From Sphingopyxis sp. (GTDB taxonomy: Bacteria; Pseudomonadota; Alphaproteobacteria; Sphingomonadales; Sphingomonadaceae), in contig NVXM01000003.1 in assembly GCA_002733865.1 (NCBI GenBank), positions 202,336 to 266,335 on the forward strand: DNA of 64,000 bases, in the 5' to 3' direction. Positions within the stretch are counted from its first letter, which is position 1; each line of letters begins with the position of its first letter. Shown piece after piece: positions 33,936 through 45,757 of this stretch. A model generated the notes under the pieces. The model searched no databases and was not told the DNA's origin. It saw nothing but the letters and a program-made list of their open reading frames with translations. The position numbers and the translations under genes were made by a program.

Positions 33936-35873
33936 ATGTCCAAGGCAGACCGTCCCGATCATCCCAATGCCGCGTCCCGTTTCAACGAGGACAAGGCGAC
34001 CTACGCTGTGCGTGGGGAGGGCGACACACCGGATCTCGAGGCCGGAATGGCGGCGATCCGGGAGGTGCTGAAGACGCTGCCTGCCAGACCCGGCGTTTAC
34101 CGTATGCAGGACAAGCGCGGCGATGTCCTCTATGTCGGCAAGGCGCGGTCGCTCAAGAGCCGGGTCGGTGCCTATGTGCAGATGAACCGCTTGCCGCACC
34201 GGCTGATGCGGATGGTGGCCCAGACCCGGTCGATGACCATCGTTACGACTGGCAGCGAAGCGGAAGCGCTGTTGCTGGAAGCGCAACTGATCAAGAAATT
34301 CCGCCCTGCATACAATGTCTTGCTGCGGGATGATAAGAGTTTTCCTTTCATCCTGCTGCGCGAAGGGCATGATTTTCCGCGCATCACCAAGCATCGCGGA
34401 GCGCAGCGGGTCAAAGGGCAATATTATGGACCTTTTGCCAGCGCCGGCTCGGTCAACCGGACGATCAATGCGCTGCAAAAGCTGTTTCTGCTGCGATCCT
34501 GTACCGACAGTTTCTTCAACAATCGCTCGCGGCCCTGTCTGCTGTACCAAATCAAGCGTTGTTCTGCGCCGTGCGTCGACCGGATCGACAAGCAGGCCTA
34601 TGCCGAACTGGTCGATGACGCGCGGGATTTTCTGTCAGGAAAATCAACCGAGGTGCAGCAGAAGCTGGGCGAAGCGATGGAAAAGGCCTCCAAAGCGCTC
34701 GATTTCGAAATGGCCGCCGTCTATCGTGACCGGCTAAAGGCGCTGACCTTCATTCAGGGCAATCAGGCGATCAATGCAGCCGGGCTGCCGGACGCGGATA
34801 TTTTTGCGCTGGCGGCGCAGGGATCGACGGTCTGCATCCAGGCTTTCTTCATCCGCGGCGGCCAGAATTGGGGACATCGCAGTTTCTTTCCCGCCCACAC
34901 CAGCAATGTCGAGATTGACGAGGTCTTCTCGAGCTTTCTGATGCAGTTTTACGATCAGATGCCGCCGCCCAAGCTGGTGCTGCTTGACCGGGAATTGCCC
35001 GATGCGGAACTGCTGGCCGAGGCGCTGGGCACCAAGGCCGATTATCGTGTCAGCGTGTCAAAGCCGCAGCGGGGCGATCGCCGGAAGTTGCTGACGCAGG
35101 CCAGCCGCAATGCCGAAGAGGCGCTGCAACGGCGGCTGGCGGAAACCTCGACGCAGGCGAAGATCATGCGGGAGATGGTTGAACTGCTGGAACTGGAGGC
35201 GGTGCCGGATCGCATTGAAATCTATGATAACAGCCATATTCAGGGCACGAATATGGTGGGGGGAATGGTTGTCGCCGGACCCGAAGGGTTCCGCAAAAAC
35301 GCCTATCGCAAGTTCAATATCAAAAATCCTGATACCGCGCCGGGTGACGATTTCGCGATGATGCGTGAAGTGCTGGAGCGGCGTTTCTCTCGTGCCCAAA
35401 AAGAGGACCCGGACCGCGACAAGGGCGAATGGCCGGATCTGGTGCTGATCGATGGCGGCAAGGGCCAGATGAGCGCTGCGCGGGATGCGCTCGCTGAAAT
35501 CGGGGTCGAGGATGTAGTGATGATCGGGGTCTCGAAAGGGCCCGACCGCAACGCCGGACGGGAAACCTTTCACCTGCCGGATGGCCGGATGGTCAATCTG
35601 CCGCCCAACAGTCCCGTGCTTTTCTATCTCCAGCGCCTGCGCGATGAGGCGCATCGCTTCGCCATCGGTGCGCACCGGACGAGACGCGCCAAAGCGGTGG
35701 GGCACAGTTCGCTGGATGATGTGCCGGGCATCGGGCCAGCGCGGAAAAAGGCGCTGCTGCTGCATTTCGGTACCGCGCGGGCGGTGAAAAATGCGTCGCT
35801 GGATGATTTGCAGGGTGCGCCGGGTGTGTCGGCGACGGTGGCGCAGAAAATCTACGACTTTTTCCATGCCTAG
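33936..35873 (+). CDS. uvrC: Excinuclease ABC subunit C
   Basis: Makes both incisions in UvrABC excision repair. 645 residues. N-terminal GIY-YIG nuclease (PARPGVYRMQDKRGDVLYVGKARSLKSRV), UVR motif around AMEKASKALDFEMAAVYRDRL, the RNase H-like half with IEIYDNSHIQGTNMVGGMVV and LVLIDGGKGQM, and a helix-hairpin-helix end (LDDVPGIGPARKKALLLHFG). Stop overlaps the recO start by eight bases. Confidence 0.97.
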   Translation: MSKADRPDHPNAASRFNEDKATYAVRGEGDTPDLEAGMAAIREVLKTLPARPGVYRMQDKRGDVLYVGKARSLKSRVGAYVQMNRLPHRLMRMVAQTRSMTIVTTGSEAEALLLEAQLIKKFRPAYNVLLRDDKSFPFILLREGHDFPRITKHRGAQRVKGQYYGPFASAGSVNRTINALQKLFLLRSCTDSFFNNRSRPCLLYQIKRCSAPCVDRIDKQAYAELVDDARDFLSGKSTEVQQKLGEAMEKASKALDFEMAAVYRDRLKALTFIQGNQAINAAGLPDADIFALAAQGSTVCIQAFFIRGGQNWGHRSFFPAHTSNVEIDEVFSSFLMQFYDQMPPPKLVLLDRELPDAELLAEALGTKADYRVSVSKPQRGDRRKLLTQASRNAEEALQRRLAETSTQAKIMREMVELLELEAVPDRIEIYDNSHIQGTNMVGGMVVAGPEGFRKNAYRKFNIKNPDTAPGDDFAMMREVLERRFSRAQKEDPDRDKGEWPDLVLIDGGKGQMSAARDALAEIGVEDVVMIGVSKGPDRNAGRETFHLPDGRMVNLPPNSPVLFYLQRLRDEAHRFAIGAHRTRRAKAVGHSSLDDVPGIGPARKKALLLHFGTARAVKNASLDDLQGAPGVSATVAQKIYDFFHA

Positions 35874-36600
35874 CCTCCGTACATCGGCGATTATCTGTTC
35901 GGTCAAGTCGCATGGCGAGCATGGCGCGGTGGTGCGTTCTTTGACGCCTGAAAACGGGCTGGTTTCGGGCTATGTGCGCGGCGCGCGCTCGCGGATGATG
36001 CGGCCGATCCTGATCCCGTCGAATATTGTGCAAGCCGATTACCGGGCGCGGACAGAGGATCAGCTGGCATCGATGACGGCGGAGCTTGAGCTGAGCAGGG
36101 GCCCGTTTCTGGGCGAACCGCTGGCCAGCGCAGCGCTCGACTGGGTTACCGCGCTGACCGCAGCCATATTACCGGAAGAGCAGAGTTATCCGCCGCTCCA
36201 TTCGGCTTTGTCTGCCTTGCTGGAGGCGATCTGCAGCGCTCCGTCCGCCAAGGGCTGGGCGGTTGCATTGGTGCGCTATGAGCTGTTGCTGCTCTCGGAA
36301 CTGGGCTTCGGACTGGCGCTGGACAGATGTGCGGTGACCGGATTGGAGGAAGATCTGGTCTATGTCAGTCCGAAGAGCGCCAAAGCGGTCAGCGCCGCTG
36401 TCGGGGCCCTCTACAAGGAGCGCCTGTTGCCGCTCCCTGCGTTTCTGAAAGAACCGGTCACTGCCGAATGGCATGACATATTTGACGGGTTGCGCCTCAC
36501 CGGATTTTTTCTGAAACGCCATTTCTTTGAAGATCGCCGCCGGGACGTGATGGCCACGCGTTCGGTTTTGGTCGATCGCCTGAAAAGGGTGGTTGCGTAA
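35866..36600 (+). CDS. recO: DNA repair protein RecO
   Basis: RecFOR pathway mediator that loads RecA on gapped DNA. 244 residues. OB-fold N-terminus ([35 protein letters not shown]) and a helical C-terminal domain; the zinc cysteines of some RecO proteins are reduced to one (LDRCAVTG). Start chosen at the ATG inside the end of uvrC because it matches the family opening. Confidence 0.93.
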   Translation: MPSLRTSAIICSVKSHGEHGAVVRSLTPENGLVSGYVRGARSRMMRPILIPSNIVQADYRARTEDQLASMTAELELSRGPFLGEPLASAALDWVTALTAAILPEEQSYPPLHSALSALLEAICSAPSAKGWAVALVRYELLLLSELGFGLALDRCAVTGLEEDLVYVSPKSAKAVSAAVGALYKERLLPLPAFLKEPVTAEWHDIFDGLRLTGFFLKRHFFEDRRRDVMATRSVLVDRLKRVVA

Positions 36601-36647
36601 CGCGCAAAGGCGCGGCAGGAACGGCGCGCTTAATAGAAGGAACTCTC

Positions 36648-37700
36648 ATGCATATTGCGGTGCTCGCCGGCGACGGCATTGGTCAGGAAATCATGGTCGA
36701 GGCGCTGCGCGTACTGGAAGCGCTGGACTTGCCGGATCTGCGTCTGGAGCATGCGGATGTCGGCGGTACCGCCTATCGCAACCATGGCCATCCGCTGCCG
36801 CCGGAAACGGTCGCGCTGGCTAAATCGGCCGATGCGGTTTTGTTCGGCGCGGTCGGCGATCCCGCCTGCGATAATCTGCAGCGTCATCTGCGTCCGGAGC
36901 AGGCGGTGCTGGGACTGCGTCAGGAAATGCAGACCTTTGCCAATTTGCGTCCCGCGAAAATGTTTCCCGGCATGGAAGATGCGTCAGGCCTCAAACCGGA
37001 AATCGCACGCACCATTGATGTTGTGATCGTGCGCGAGCTGAACGGTGATGTCTATTTTGGCGAAAAGGGCATGCGCAAGACCGCTGATGGTCTCCGTGAA
37101 GGCTATGACATCATGTCCTATGACGAAAGCGAAGTCCGGCGCATTGCCCATGTGGCGTTCAAGACCGCGATGGGGCGCGACAAGCGGCTGTGCTCGGTGG
37201 ACAAGGCGAATGTGCTGGAAACCTCGCAATTGTGGCGCGACGTGATGATCGAGGTGTCAGCCGACTATCCCGAGGTCGAACTGACCCATATGTATGTCGA
37301 TAACGCGGCAATGCAGCTGGTCCGCAATCCGGGACAGTTCGACGTCGTGGTTACCGGCAATCTGTTCGGCGACATTCTTTCCGATCAGGCCAGCATGTGC
37401 GTCGGTTCGATCGGCCTGCTGGCTTCGGCGTCGCTGGGTGAAGGCACCAAGGGGCTCTACGAACCGATTCACGGCAGCGCGCCGGATATTGCCGGACAGG
37501 GCATTGCCAATCCCTCAGCGATGATCCTGTCTGCCGCGATGATGCTGCGGCACAGCTTTGCCATGGAGGTGGAAGCCAGTAGGGTCGAAGCAGCGGTTGC
37601 TGCTGTACTGGCGCAGGGCGTGCTCGGCCATGATCTGGGTGGCAAGGCTTCCACCCCCGAAATCGGCGACGCTATTGTCGCGCAACTGACAGGCGACTAG
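36648..37700 (+). CDS. leuB: 3-isopropylmalate dehydrogenase
   Basis: Oxidative decarboxylation in leucine synthesis. 350 residues. Opens [15 protein letters not shown]; substrate loop [33 protein letters not shown], metal site [14 protein letters not shown] and [16 protein letters not shown], with NAD loop [16 protein letters not shown]. The other leucine genes are not adjacent. Followed after 9 bases by metZ. Confidence 0.96.
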   Translation: MHIAVLAGDGIGQEIMVEALRVLEALDLPDLRLEHADVGGTAYRNHGHPLPPETVALAKSADAVLFGAVGDPACDNLQRHLRPEQAVLGLRQEMQTFANLRPAKMFPGMEDASGLKPEIARTIDVVIVRELNGDVYFGEKGMRKTADGLREGYDIMSYDESEVRRIAHVAFKTAMGRDKRLCSVDKANVLETSQLWRDVMIEVSADYPEVELTHMYVDNAAMQLVRNPGQFDVVVTGNLFGDILSDQASMCVGSIGLLASASLGEGTKGLYEPIHGSAPDIAGQGIANPSAMILSAAMMLRHSFAMEVEASRVEAAVAAVLAQGVLGHDLGGKASTPEIGDAIVAQLTGD

Positions 37701-37709
37701 GAAAGACAG

Positions 37710-38918
37710 ATGAAAAGAAATACCGGCCAGAACCGCGAAATTACCAAGCAATGGCGCTCGGCAACCCAGGCGGTGCGCAGCGGCACGATGCGCAGTGAAT
37801 TTGGCGAGACATCCGAAGCACTGTTCCTGACGTCGGGCTACAGCTACGACTGCGCAGAGGACGCCGCCGCCCGTTTTGCCGGTGAGCAGGACGGGATGAC
37901 GTACAGTCGTTTGCAAAATCCGACGGTGCAGATGTTGGAAGAGCGGATTGCGGTGATGGAAGGCGCGGAGGCTTGCCGCGCTACTGCATCGGGCATGGCA
38001 GCGATGACCGCGGCCTTGCTCTGCCAGCTGCAGGCAGGTGATCATGTTGTCGCCAGCCGCGCGCTGTTTGGGTCCTGCCGCTGGCTGACCGATACACTGT
38101 TGCCGAAATTCGGGATCGAAACCACAGTAGTGGATGGTCGCGAGATTGAGAATTGGGAACGGGCGATGACGCCGAAGACCAAGGTCTTCTTCTTCGAGAC
38201 GCCGGCCAATCCGACGATGGATGTGATCGATATCCGCTCCGTATGCAATCTGGCGCGCGCCAACGGCATCACCAGCGTCGTCGATAATGCGTTCGCTACC
38301 AATGTGCTGCAGCGGCCCATGGAACATGGTGCGGATGTGGTCGCCTATAGTGCCACCAAGATGATGGACGGGCAGGGTCGGGTTTTGGCCGGTGCCGTGT
38401 GCGGGACAGAAGAATTTATTGAGGAGACGCTCCTTGCCTTCACTCGCAACACGGGGCCGACGCTGAGCGCGTTCAACGCCTGGGTTGTCCTCAAAGGACT
38501 GGAGACGCTTGACCTCCGCATCCGCCGGCAGAGCAATAATGCCGTCGAAGTCGGCAAGTTTTTAGAGCAGCGGGTAGAGAAAATCTTGCACCCCGGCCTG
38601 CCGAGCCACCCGCAGCATATGCTCGCGATGAACCAGATGGAAGCCGCCGGACCGATCTTCTCACTCTACGTCGGCGGCGGGCGCAAGCAAGCGCATGGTC
38701 TTCTTAACACATTGAAATTGATAGATATTTCCAACAATATCGGCGACAGTCGTTCGCTGATGTGTCATCCATCATCGACCACCCATCACGGGCTGGGAGA
38801 AGAAGCGCGAGTCGAGATCGGGATCACAGAAGACATGCTGCGGATCAATGTCGGACTGGAAGACCCCATCGACCTGATCGAAGACCTGGATCAGGCCCTT
38901 TCGTCTGTCGGGCTTTAA
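37710..38918 (+). CDS. metZ: O-succinylhomoserine sulfhydrylase
   Basis: PLP enzyme making homocysteine from O-succinylhomoserine and sulfide. 402 residues of the Cys/Met metabolism family: TSGYSYDCAEDAAARFAGE, Y-S-R-LQNPT, ATASGMAAMTAALL and the PLP lysine in VVAYSATKMMDGQGRVLAG. The opening TQAVRSGTMRSEFGETSEALFLTSGY matches MetZ rather than MetB or MetY. Confidence 0.92.
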   Translation: MKRNTGQNREITKQWRSATQAVRSGTMRSEFGETSEALFLTSGYSYDCAEDAAARFAGEQDGMTYSRLQNPTVQMLEERIAVMEGAEACRATASGMAAMTAALLCQLQAGDHVVASRALFGSCRWLTDTLLPKFGIETTVVDGREIENWERAMTPKTKVFFFETPANPTMDVIDIRSVCNLARANGITSVVDNAFATNVLQRPMEHGADVVAYSATKMMDGQGRVLAGAVCGTEEFIEETLLAFTRNTGPTLSAFNAWVVLKGLETLDLRIRRQSNNAVEVGKFLEQRVEKILHPGLPSHPQHMLAMNQMEAAGPIFSLYVGGGRKQAHGLLNTLKLIDISNNIGDSRSLMCHPSSTTHHGLGEEARVEIGITEDMLRINVGLEDPIDLIEDLDQALSSVGL

Positions 38919-38927
38919 CTCTATATC

Positions 38928-39332
38928 ATGCTGATGGAGTCATTTTTCCCCTATGCGGAGACCACTGACGGGGTCACCGTGCGCGTGTCGGTAACCTTCT
39001 TGCCCGAACAATCGGATATTGAGGGGCATCGCTGGTTTTGGGCCTATCATATCCGGATCGAGAACCACCGGGACAGGCCGGTGCAGTTGCTGACCCGGCA
39101 CTGGCGGATCAATGACGAGCGTGGCGGCCTGCAAATGGTCGATGGTGAAGGCGTGATCGGCGAACAGCCAATCATTCAGCCGGGCAAATCCCACGATTAT
39201 GTCTCGGGCTGCCCCCTGAATACGCCAAGCGGGTCGATGGAAGGTCATTTCACCATGGTTGGCAGCGCGCCTCCGGCCTTTCAGGTCCGCATACCATTTT
39301 TCCCTCTGTCCGAACCGACTGTCGGACAATGA
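38928..39332 (+). CDS. apaG: ApaG protein
   Basis: 134-residue beta-sandwich protein. Conserved features: FLPEQSDIEGHRWFWAYHIRIEN, LLTRHWRINDERGGLQMVDGEGVIGEQP and YVSGCPLNTPSGSMEGHF. ApaG is linked to cobalt resistance and Ap4A levels in enterobacteria, with no defined reaction. Its end overlaps the LysR gene by four bases. Confidence 0.95.
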   Translation: MLMESFFPYAETTDGVTVRVSVTFLPEQSDIEGHRWFWAYHIRIENHRDRPVQLLTRHWRINDERGGLQMVDGEGVIGEQPIIQPGKSHDYVSGCPLNTPSGSMEGHFTMVGSAPPAFQVRIPFFPLSEPTVGQ

Positions 39333-40126
39333 AGCGGACCCATTTGCCGCTAAACGGCCTTCGGGTTCTCGATGCGGCCGCTCGGCACCTCAGTTTCACC
39401 AAGGCGGCCGACGAACTGGCCGTGACGCCGGCTGCGGTCGGGCAGCAGATACGCGCACTTGAAGATATGCTGGGTGTGGTGATGTTTCGCCGCACGCCCA
39501 AAGGGCTCGAACTGACTGACGAAGCCTCGGCGGGTCTGGATGCGTTGCGGTCCGGGTTCCTGCAATTTGAAGAAGCCGTCCGGGCGATGCAGTCGGGGCA
39601 GTCTTCGCACAAACTGACTATCGCCGCGCCGCGGGATTTCACCCAGAAATGGCTGAACGAGAGGCTGTCGCGCTTTTCCGCCGACAATCCCGACACCAGC
39701 TTTGCTCTTGTAGCCGCTGATGACGAGATCGACTTTACCGAAGCCAATCTTGACGTGGCGATCTGGCTTGGCGACGGTCCCGGTCAGCATGAAGGCAAAA
39801 TGCTTGGTGATACGATATTCGTCAAAGTTGCTGCGCCCGGATTAAATGGCGGCAATAAAATCGACTGGCCGGGCTGCCCGATTTCCGAAGGCGAAGATAC
39901 GTTGATGCGAGTCGCCGATGGTGGGCTGGCGATTGAAGCGGCGGCCAATGGCTTTGGCTATGCATGGGTTCCAAAAATGCTGGTCCAGCGCGATCTGGCG
40001 TCTGGCCGGGTCGAGATCATTGGCGAGGACAGCGTGTCGTCGCGCGGCTACTGGCTGATGGCGCCGCTGCCACAATGGCGGCAGCAGAAGGTGAAGGCGC
40101 TGGTTGCTGCCCTGGCGGGGCTTTAA
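39329..40126 (+). CDS. LysR family transcriptional regulator, GcvA-like
   Basis: 265 residues, shorter than the usual 300. N-terminal winged HTH (LNGLRVLDAAARHLSFTKAADELAVTPAAVGQQIRALEDMLGV) is of the GcvA subtype; the effector domain begins near residue 90 with KLTIAAPRDFTQKWLNERLSRF. ATGA overlap with apaG indicates co-transcription, so its target is not obvious from a divergent neighbour. Confidence 0.92.
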   Translation: MKRTHLPLNGLRVLDAAARHLSFTKAADELAVTPAAVGQQIRALEDMLGVVMFRRTPKGLELTDEASAGLDALRSGFLQFEEAVRAMQSGQSSHKLTIAAPRDFTQKWLNERLSRFSADNPDTSFALVAADDEIDFTEANLDVAIWLGDGPGQHEGKMLGDTIFVKVAAPGLNGGNKIDWPGCPISEGEDTLMRVADGGLAIEAAANGFGYAWVPKMLVQRDLASGRVEIIGEDSVSSRGYWLMAPLPQWRQQKVKALVAALAGL

Positions 40127-40127
40127 A

Positions 40128-41435
40128 CTATCGCTCTGTCAGCAGATTGACCAGACGGGTGGTCAGGGTCAGCAATTCGCTCTCCTGCAGAGATTGTTCT
40201 GCATTGTTCCAGTTGACAGAGACGCCATAGCTTTTGCCCGATTTGGATCGTAGCAGAAAATTGTAGGAGAGCACGCCCGGCTCGGAGCCACCCTTGTAGC
40301 CGAAATAGTCCCATTTTTGCGCCGCATCCGGACCCATACCGGGATTGATGGCGAGAAGAGCCTTGGCCTCGTCGCTTGCATAGCGTTGCAGATAGGCGAG
40401 CAGGCCAAGCATGTCGCTCGGTGTGGCAAACCATTCCAGCTGATCGATATAATTGGGCTTGCTGGTCAGGACGCGGAAGTCGAGGCTGTCGAGCGTCAGA
40501 GCGTCGTCAAAACCCTCCAGCAGCCGCTCGCGTTCGGCGGAGCCGGCGGAGAGGAATTTTGCCCTGCGATCGGCATGCACGGGCATTTTGAGTGCCGAAG
40601 CCTGTCGGGTCATCAGAAACGGCCGCAGATCTTCCGGGTTGTGGTGACCGGTGGCCGCGACAATGGCAGCCAGTTCATTGAGCCCCAATACCCGGATCAG
40701 CGTGTCCGTGGCGCTATTGTCGCTGACCGAAATCATCAGCGTTGCCAAAGTGTGAAGGGTGACCGGTGATCGATCCGGCCAGTTTTGAGTGATTCCGGAC
40801 GGATGGGACTTCGGTCCCAACGGAACGACATCAGACCATTGCCGTTCACCGGTCTGGATCGAACGGTCCAGTGCGGCCAATATATAAAGCTTGGCGGCCG
40901 ATGCGATCGCATAGCGGCCGTCAGGATCAAGGCTGGCGATCGGCGCCTTTTCAGAGCTATCCAGATCGCGGATCAGCAGTCCCTGGCGACCGGGCAGCGC
41001 ATCGATCTTGGCGAGTACCTCATCAACGGAACTGCCGGCAGCTTCGAAACCAGTCAGAAACAGGCCGGAAATGCGGTGCGATGGACTGGCTTCAAGGTCG
41101 ATGTTGACTGTGCCGACCGATTTTTCAAAGCCGATCTTGATCGTCCCGGCATTCGCACTTCGCGGGTCTATCGTTAATATTGCCAGAGCCTTGCCGTGCT
41201 GTGCGGTCACCTGCTGGACGAGGGCGCGGAACTGGGCAGGGGGCACGGCATTCAGAAAATTCTCGTCAAAAACCTCGGCTTCGATCGGCTCGCCGCGCAT
41301 CAGGCGCATCACATCATCGGCGCGCTGCGACAGTTGATCGGAAACAGCCACCGTGGTCTGGGCATGAGCGGAGCTGAGCAATGGTCCGAGCGAAAAGGAT
41401 AAAAGGCAAAGCGCAAAAGCGGCGAGAAAGCGCAC
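40128..41435 (-). CDS. Serine hydrolase with class A beta-lactamase fold and extra N-terminal domain
   Basis: 435 residues with a signal peptide (to SSAHAQ). An N-terminal region of about 120 residues resembles the Cpe/LpqF-type accessory domain, followed by the beta-lactamase2-like core with SxxK (ASAAKLYIL), SDN (SVSDNSATD) and KGG (GYKGGSEPG). All three catalytic motifs are intact. Probably a periplasmic peptidoglycan or ester hydrolase rather than a resistance enzyme, since the omega-loop Glu motif is not obvious. Convergent with the LysR gene, 1 base apart. Confidence 0.85.
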   Translation of the reverse strand: MRFLAAFALCLLSFSLGPLLSSAHAQTTVAVSDQLSQRADDVMRLMRGEPIEAEVFDENFLNAVPPAQFRALVQQVTAQHGKALAILTIDPRSANAGTIKIGFEKSVGTVNIDLEASPSHRISGLFLTGFEAAGSSVDEVLAKIDALPGRQGLLIRDLDSSEKAPIASLDPDGRYAIASAAKLYILAALDRSIQTGERQWSDVVPLGPKSHPSGITQNWPDRSPVTLHTLATLMISVSDNSATDTLIRVLGLNELAAIVAATGHHNPEDLRPFLMTRQASALKMPVHADRRAKFLSAGSAERERLLEGFDDALTLDSLDFRVLTSKPNYIDQLEWFATPSDMLGLLAYLQRYASDEAKALLAINPGMGPDAAQKWDYFGYKGGSEPGVLSYNFLLRSKSGKSYGVSVNWNNAEQSLQESELLTLTTRLVNLLTER

Positions 41436-41475
41436 AGAAGTCTCCAGTAAAGAACGAACGGCTTGCCGCAGCTTA

Positions 41476-43524
<2,049 letters not shown>

Positions 43525-43558
43525 GAGCATTGAAAATTCTCGCAATTTGGCGTGTCGC

Positions 43559-44233
43559 CTAGCGAACCCGCGGGCCACCAAAGGGCAGCGGTGGCGGAGC
43601 CCGACGGGCTCCACGCGGCAGTTGTGCCTGGAACGCACGGCCGCAATGTTCGACGCAATAGGGAAAGCCAGGGTTCACTTCTTCACCACAGAAATGGAAA
43701 TCCGGTTCGCCCGGATGATTGATCGGCCAGCGGCAGATCTTGTCATTGAGGTCGAGCAGGCTGGTCTTGTCGGCAATCTCGTCGCTCGGCTTGGCGGGAA
43801 CCAGACGGCGCGGCGGTGCCGGCGGGATCGGAGCCTGCTGATCACCGGGACCCTGCCGCAAAAAGCCGCCGGGGCCGACAGAAACGATCTTCGGACCATC
43901 ATGCTTGGGCTGGCGCGCCTGCTGTGCGGCATGGGTGCGCGCGGCTGGCGTTGGTGGTGGCATTGCACGGCGGGCAACATGCTCTTCTTTGGGCTTTGCA
44001 GGGGCGCTGCTTTTGGTCGCCGCTTTTTTCGGCTTGGCGGCCGGTTTCGCACCCTTTTTGGTCTGTGGCTTGGCTTTTACCGGAGAGGGACGTGACTTCA
44101 GGCCAAGGCGATGCGCCTTGCCGATCACGGCATTGCGACTTACGCCGCCCAATTCTTCCGCAATCTGGCTGGCCGTCAGACCCTTTTCCCACATATTTTT
44201 AAGCGAATCGATCCGTTCATCCGTCCAAGCCAT
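43559..44233 (-). CDS. gcrA: Cell cycle regulator GcrA
   Basis: Alphaproteobacterial sigma-70 cofactor that reads GANTC methylation to time cell-cycle genes. 224 residues. N-terminal HTH MAWTDERIDSLKNMWEKGLT with ASQIAEELGGVSRNAVIGKAHRLGL, a long Lys/Ala/Pro linker (about residues 50-150), and the conserved C-terminal C-x-WP...FCGEEVNPGFPYCVEHC element that contacts sigma. Diagnostic for the class. Confidence 0.96.
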   Translation of the reverse strand: MAWTDERIDSLKNMWEKGLTASQIAEELGGVSRNAVIGKAHRLGLKSRPSPVKAKPQTKKGAKPAAKPKKAATKSSAPAKPKEEHVARRAMPPPTPAARTHAAQQARQPKHDGPKIVSVGPGGFLRQGPGDQQAPIPPAPPRRLVPAKPSDEIADKTSLLDLNDKICRWPINHPGEPDFHFCGEEVNPGFPYCVEHCGRAFQAQLPRGARRAPPPLPFGGPRVR

Positions 44234-44374
44234 GCAAAGTCCTAATCATTTCCGAGTTGTGGCGATATAGGGTTGCCGGGGTGATTATACAACCACCTAG
44301 TGGGCAGGATTGTGGTCTCACACTGCGCGATAGAGGGTTGTGATTGGCGACAGGAGCCGATAGGCGGAACCACT

Positions 44375-45232
44375 ATGCTCGACCAAACCAAAAAAGATCA
44401 GACCAACCAGCCGCAGCTGGCTACGACCCGTTTCGCAGAGCCCGGCGTGGCGATTATTCGGGGAGTCAATTGGGCCGGATTCCTGGCGCTCTATTGGAAA
44501 GAGGTCCGGCGGTTTTTCAAGGTCCAGTTGCAGACCGTATGGGCGCCTTCGATTACCACCTTGTTATTTCTGGTCATATTCACAGTGGCCATGGGGCGCG
44601 GGGACCGCAGCGTCATGGGGGTCCCGTTTGCAGACTTTATCGCGCCGGGCCTGATCTGCATGGGAATGCTGCAAAATGCCTTCGCCAACAGCAGTTTCTC
44701 GATGCTGGTTGGCAAGATTCAGGGCACGATTATCGACTATCTCACACCGCCCCTGTCAGTCGGGGAATTGCTGGCAGCGCTGGTTGCGGCGTCCATGACA
44801 CGAGCAGCGTTGGTCGGTTTTGCGGTCTGGCTGGCGATGTTCCTGTGGCCGGGTGTCGATGTCAGTCTGGTGCACTGGTGGGCGGTGCTCTGGTTCGGCC
44901 TTATGGGGGCTGCGATGCTGTCCTTCCTTGGCGTGCTCACGTCGATCTGGGCGGAAAAATTCGATCACGCAGCAGCGGTGACGAATTTTGTGGTGGCACC
45001 GCTGGCGCTGCTGTCCGGTACATTCTATTCGATTGACCGCTTGTCCCCGGTGTTTCAGGCGGTGAGCCATGCCAATCCGTTTTTCTATGCGATTTCGGGA
45101 TTTCGCTACGGCTTTCTCGACGTATCAGACTCACCGATAGTGCAGGGTGCGCTCATTCTGCTGGCGATCAATGTCGGCCTGACGGTAATCTGCTATTTTC
45201 TGCTGAAATCGGGCTGGAAAATCAAGTCCTGA
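44375..45232 (+). CDS. ABC-2 type transporter permease
   Basis: 285 residues, six predicted TM helices. Opening YWKEVRRFFKVQLQTVWAPSITTLLFLVIF and the LLSGTFYSIDRLSPVFQAVSHANPFFYAISGFRYG segment are typical of NodJ/YadH-type ABC-2 permeases, which export lipids or polysaccharides. No ATPase gene lies on either side, so its partner is elsewhere or lost. ATG at 44375 chosen by family opening. Confidence 0.9.
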   Translation: MLDQTKKDQTNQPQLATTRFAEPGVAIIRGVNWAGFLALYWKEVRRFFKVQLQTVWAPSITTLLFLVIFTVAMGRGDRSVMGVPFADFIAPGLICMGMLQNAFANSSFSMLVGKIQGTIIDYLTPPLSVGELLAALVAASMTRAALVGFAVWLAMFLWPGVDVSLVHWWAVLWFGLMGAAMLSFLGVLTSIWAEKFDHAAAVTNFVVAPLALLSGTFYSIDRLSPVFQAVSHANPFFYAISGFRYGFLDVSDSPIVQGALILLAINVGLTVICYFLLKSGWKIKS

Positions 45233-45246
45233 CCCCGTGATACCGG

Positions 45247-45627
45247 CTAGTGCCGGTGAATGCTGTTCAGCTTGTATCCGCCGGTGTCGGTCGCCTGAAA
45301 CAGGCGCGCGACATCAGGATGTCCCACCGGCTCTCCGCTGTCATCAGGCAAAAGATTCTGCTGGCTGACATAGGCGACATAGCTGCCGTCGGCATTTTCC
45401 GCGAACAGATGATAAAAGGGCTGGTTTTTTGGCGGCTGCAAGTCCTTCGGAATTGCTTCATACCATTCGTCGCTATTGGCAAACACCGGATCGATATCAT
45501 AGATCACACCGCGAAAATCAAAAATGCGATGGCGCACAACATCACCGATCGCAAAGCGTGCGTCGAGAATGTCCGGGGTGTTTGCCGGTAACGGATTGCC
45601 GGACTTAAATGGATCTGCTGAAATCAT
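45247..45627 (-). CDS. hspQ: HspQ (YccV-like) heat shock protein
   Basis: 126 residues. The YccV core is clear: FAIGDVVRHRIFDFRGVIYDIDPVFANSDEWYEAI, QPFYHLFAENADGSYVAYVSQQNLL. In enterobacteria HspQ binds hemimethylated DNA and acts as a Lon protease enhancer. Convergent with the ABC permease. Confidence 0.93.
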   Translation of the reverse strand: MISADPFKSGNPLPANTPDILDARFAIGDVVRHRIFDFRGVIYDIDPVFANSDEWYEAIPKDLQPPKNQPFYHLFAENADGSYVAYVSQQNLLPDDSGEPVGHPDVARLFQATDTGGYKLNSIHRH

Positions 45628-45757
45628 CTGAACAATTTAAGCCCTTTTAGGCGAGATGCAAGCGCGGCATCGGATTTTGGCAGGCAAGTGAGAGGGCTTG
45701 GGAAAGCCAATGCTGGCCGGTAGCTTTTCCTCCGGAAAGGAGACGGCTGCATCGTTG

